Shown here: in pieces, positions 60,101 to 64,000 of the stretch
Layout: each line of letters opens with the position of its first letter
Numbering within the stretch: position 1 is the stretch's first letter
From: Zonotrichia leucophrys gambelii
Taxonomy: Eukaryota; Chordata; Aves; Passeriformes; Passerellidae
NCBI RefSeq assembly: GCF_028769735.1
Contig: NC_088171.1
Coordinates: 146,713,917-146,777,916, forward strand
Direction: 5' to 3'
Length of the DNA stretch: 64,000 bases
Notes under the pieces: model-generated
Seen by the model: the letters and a program-made list of their open reading frames with translations, nothing else
Database searches by the model: none
Told to the model about the DNA's origin: nothing
Program-made: the position numbers and the translations under genes

Positions 60101-63100
60101 CTGGCAAAATATTTCCTTTTTTTTTTTTTTTTCAATTTTCTGTTGCTTCTGTTTTTCAGGAATAATAATAAAAAAAGAAACTTTCACTCATAAATATAGG
60201 TTTTTTTTACAAGCCCTAAAAACACTATCTATTTTAAGAAAAAGGGGAAAATGTTAATTTAAGAAATGTATTTTTAAAATTATGGCTTATTTAAGACAAT
60301 GGGAAATTTGCATTCACATCTAAGGCATCAACAACAATAAGAAACTGCTTCCTTAATTATATAGCTGATAGACCTTCACATAAAGGAATAACAGAGAATG
60401 TGAACTTCGTCCTCTTGATTTACAGAACAACCATCTTCAGAAATACTTGTATTTAACTGTGTTCTGGAATTGCTTGGCTGTTGTCTCACCTCTGCAAAGT
60501 AAGCAATGCTGCTCATAAGGAACTTATCAGAGATGTTGGAATTAAACCAGAAACACCCTGATTCCATCTAACCTTCATAAAATGCAGGTGCCCTCAGAGT
60601 CTGATTTTATATCAACTTGTTAAGACAAGAAATGTGTCTCTTTTTAAAACCAAGAGATCTGAGAGAAAGCTTTTGCTATGGGTCACTGTTGCTGAAACCA
60701 CAGCAAACCAGGGTTAATAAAAGGAGAGCACCAAACACAAAAAGCAATGCACTTGTCACGGTTTGCTTGCAATCTCTCCGCGGCGCTGAAGCCGGGTTGG
60801 CCACGTGGCCACATTAGCCATTCCATCAAGGTCAAGAATCCCAAATGAGTTGCTATGGGAAACAAATTACTGAGGTGTCAGCTGGAGCTGAAGGTTTAGA
60901 TATGAGGGAACTTTACCCATTATATGCTTGAAAGATTTCCGGAACAACAGAAGCTGGGCAAGAGCACCCTGGTAATAACAAGACTGGGGAAGCAGATGTT
61001 TCACTGACCTTTGCTCCCAGCACTCGGACTCCCCATTTGCCAGCACGCCTGAGTGGGCCAGAAAGGAATTGCAAATAAGATGGGCTCTCCTGAGGCACAA
61101 GTAAATAATATTTTTAAAAAATCAGATATCAAGTGTTGTTTTTAGGGAGACAGATAAAACTCAAAAGCTCCTGAAACCACCTGGGACTCGTGCCATCCTC
61201 TTAAAGATGACGAGAGACAGCTCACTTTTACTACAACATTAATTTCAGAGGAAGGAATTCAAAGCCAAACAAGGGGCAGCCTGCCATGGAGTTATACCAC
61301 CCATCAGTTTAACCCAGTTTTATTCACTCTGCTCTGCTCACTTGCTAAATGGTCGCTGGAAACTTGACCTTGGCTGGAATTGTCTGTAGAAAGCGAATTG
61401 GGAGGACTGGACCTCCTATCCAACACTGACAATTGTCTTTGTGAAGGCAATTTGATAATCTTGACCCCAGGAAGCTTACATCCAGATCTGCAGGAACTGG
61501 AATATCTTCAGTTTCCACCAAGCATAATTTTGACAAAATAAAAAATATATTCTTAGTTTTATGTAGGTTTGTTCAGAAAAGTTTGGGTAAATCTTTCTCT
61601 CCTAGTTTGAGAATGCTGATTCAGATATTCACTAAGCAGCTATGGGATGGTTTGCAGACAGTGGTGCTATCACCCAAATAAAATTAAGTACCTTGTCTTT
61701 ATCACATATTTGTTTAAATGTTCTCATCCATTTACCTTTTTTTTTTTTTTTTTTTTTCCATTGAAGATCTTTACATTATCTATCCAGGAACAGGAAAGAG
61801 ACTTGTTTTTCTCTAGTGAGATAAAGGAAGCAACATCTGCTCTTGAGACTTACACTGGATGTGACTACTGGGTAAAAAAATAAGTATAATTAATTTCCAT
61901 TAATGAAGACATTTTACTACACATACAGCAGATAAAAATCTGGCCTACTATTTCCTTGACTTCAGGATATTTTTCCCTGTCTTTTCTTCAGCCAATTGTT
62001 CCTACTATGGTTTTACATTTGAGGGTTCCTTTTTAAATGTGTTAGAGATGGGGCTGGGAGAAAGAGTTAGGCACAGACTTCTGTTTGTTAATTTCTACAT
62101 CCTCTGCTATACAAAAAATCTTAAAAAGAGACATGTTTGGGTAATGTTTCATAAAAATGCTTAAAACAAAACAAAAACCTAAAGACCTAGGAGGAGGTCT
62201 TCACTTCCCCATAGTACTTGTACCTGTATTTATACATTATAGCCAGGACCTCAGTGTTCAGATGACTCTCAATATAAATGTATAATATCAGGATCAGGAG
62301 ATATATTTTTATAAAGGACAAAGGAACAGGCAGTGAAAATCTTTCTACTTCTGTAATAAGGCATTATTTCTCTCCAAATATTTGTCTCTCTGGCTTTTTC
62401 CCTGTGTTATTTGTTGGATTGTAATGATCTAGAGTGAGTTAAAGCTGGATATTACATTTTATCATGGCAGGGAAAAAGCTTTGATGTCCTTTTTTTTGCC
62501 TTTGGATTAGATTTTATTGCACTTAAGTATTGTGCAGGAATAACTGAAGGTAATGCCACTGACAGAACTGTGCCAGCAAGATCTGTAAATCAAGCCAGAA
62601 TTTATACACTGATAGCTCTCTTCAAAACATCTGCCCTGACCTCTAATTTCAAAGAAGGGGTAGTAGGGATTTTTTTGTGCAATTGCAGGTGTGAGTGGCT
62701 TTCACATTCTCAGGCAGCCTGAAATGAAGCTACAATAATGAGAACAAGGAGATTTCTAAATGGAGAGATGCAGCCTCTGCCTGCAGTAGAAGTTGTTGCC
62801 AGTGGGTTTCCTTTTAAGCTTTCTCTAGTTAGTCTGGTGGAGTAAACACAGATATTTCTGGGAATGCTCTGTAGGAGAACTTGAGAATAATCTCCATCTA
62901 TTTCAGCTGCTGTCCTCAGAGCTAAAGTGCAAGTGCTCCTGCATTAAGGAGCTCTATGCAACTGGAGATTGCTTTGCCAGTCCCTGAAATGCAAATGTCT
63001 GGGAGAAATGGAACAGGTGTTCAACTGCAGCCAGGGCAAAAGTAGAAAAATATCTTAATTGGTGGACCCAGAGAAATAACAGGAGACCAGGAAGCTTAAG

Positions 63101-64000
63101 CAGAGCAAAGTTTTATTGTTTCTTAGGAGAAGGTGGGTTAGAAATGACTGGTCAATTAAGGTAAAAGAACAAAGGTAAGATGCTCTTGAGAGCTGGGATG
63201 CTAAGTGAAAATGCCTAGAATGTAGGGGAACTAATTTCAACATTAAATTACACTAGGCCAGTGTCATTGTAAGAAATCTTGGAAATGTTATCAAAATTAC
63301 TTTTTCTGAATTATTAAATTAAGAAAAGTGAGTGCCTTTCTCCCCTAGAAGACAGGAAATTGCTTGATTTATTAAGTCATGTTCAATGCTAATTCAGCAC
63401 CATTTTTTAAATCAAAAAACATGTTCATCCTGTAGACTATGCCTGTGTTAGATGATCCAATGGCCCAAAATGAGGCAATGTGGGCTTTAAGGTCCTATCT
63501 TGGATGTATGAGTATCTCAGAAAGGTCTACTTTTGTCTATGCTGCCCTGGGAAGGGACAAAAGTGGTTTCTTGCAGTGCAGGAGAATAGGACAAAAAATA
63601 AAACAAAATTAGACACCCTCCCTAATTTTTTAAATTCTCTTTTCCCTTATTTTTAAAAAACAATTTTTAGTAGAGAGGTGAGCAAAAAGAAATGGAGGAA
63701 ATGCAGGGAGTAAGAGCAGATCCAATCTCACCACATGGGTAGACTGGAGCTAGAAGAAGAATATACATGTTGTGGATGGTGTATCCTTAGAGTGACCGAA
63801 GTGTAAAGGCATTAAATCACTTGTGCAAAGCCAGATCAACATCAGCATTCAGGAAGATTGTCTCAATCTCAGCAATCTGGGAATCATTCAAGTCAATGAT
63901 GATAAATCTTGGCCACTCTTAATGTTACTGTTGTCTTTGCATCCATTGTCCTGTAATAAGATGTCTGTTACATTCTGCTTCCCCCTCTCACCTTCAATCC
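57157..64000. other. Unique AT-rich sequence, no gene seen
   Basis: Contains T-rich tracts (59408-59422, 60118-60132, T21 at 61737-61757), a block resembling a conserved non-coding element (59130-59370) and a small CpG-rich patch (60757-60830). No coding exon or RNA gene was recognised. Confidence 0.55.
59130..59370. promoter_or_regulatory. Possible conserved non-coding element
   Basis: Repeat-free stretch with TAATTACTCATAATTTAATAAT-like homeobox words and an AP-1-like GAGTCA. Based on appearance only. Confidence 0.18.

Noticed and set aside
9526..64000. A 3' LTR or env of the resident provirus
   Set aside because: Key phrases of the 4804-5426 LTR (for example TAATAAACCGACAG) do not recur, and no envelope-like frame is present.
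1..64000. CRISPR arrays, bacterial operons, rRNA or tRNA genes
   Set aside because: Nothing with regular spaced repeats or RNA-gene structure was seen; the only tRNA-like sequence is the SINE head at 55303-55430.

Overview
This window is vertebrate nuclear DNA, almost certainly from a passerine bird. It is AT-rich and gene-poor. It carries many CR1 LINE 3' ends (several ending in ATTCTATGATTCTATG-type tails), a tRNA-Ile/CR1 composite SINE matching what I know as the passerine element TguSINE1, two related solo LTRs, and an avian class II (ERVK / betaretrovirus-like) provirus. I see no tRNA, rRNA or CRISPR. I could not recognise any known host protein-coding gene, so the window reads as intergenic or long-intron sequence. 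All long open frames outside the provirus look like chance frames or frames inside CR1.

Layout: 1-4803 is unique sequence with one possible degraded LTR fragment near 1262-1480. A truncated provirus on the + strand lies at about 4804-9525: 5' LTR, decayed leader/MA, a long gag frame (about 6164-7825), a phased -1 frameshift site (7861-7867), dUTPase-like and protease remnants, and the front part of reverse transcriptase. RNase H, integrase, env and the 3' LTR are missing. About 9526-24450 is unique AT-rich DNA. CR1 fragments lie at 24450-24950, 36228-36728, 38113-38480 (minus), 40411-40483 plus 40902-41203 (split by a solo LTR), 42460-42558, 43163-43458 (minus), 47290-48222 and 54026-54292 (minus). 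The last of these is fused to a perfect (AGAAT)14 array. The SINE lies at 55303-55430 (minus) and a second solo LTR with a perfect 6-bp target duplication at 56764-57150. From 57151 to 64000 I see unique sequence only.

The most interesting signal is in the provirus. From about 7877 onward GG dinucleotides almost vanish from the + strand, and none occurs from 8815 to 9618, while CC stays common and CpG survives. The in-frame stops in pol are all TAG or TAA, mostly where the family has Trp (TGG). The protease DTG has become NTN, the first catalytic Asp of RT has become Asn, and YMDD has become YIDN. Gag, just upstream, keeps its Trp and Gly codons. This is the fingerprint of cytidine-deaminase (APOBEC-type) G-to-A hypermutation of a retroviral minus-strand cDNA, fixed in a bird genome, with a sharp 5' limit close to the gag/pro junction.

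Two candidate spliced exons (27816-27979 and 11816-11999) are given with low confidence. All family assignments come from recognition of motifs by eye; no database search was run.
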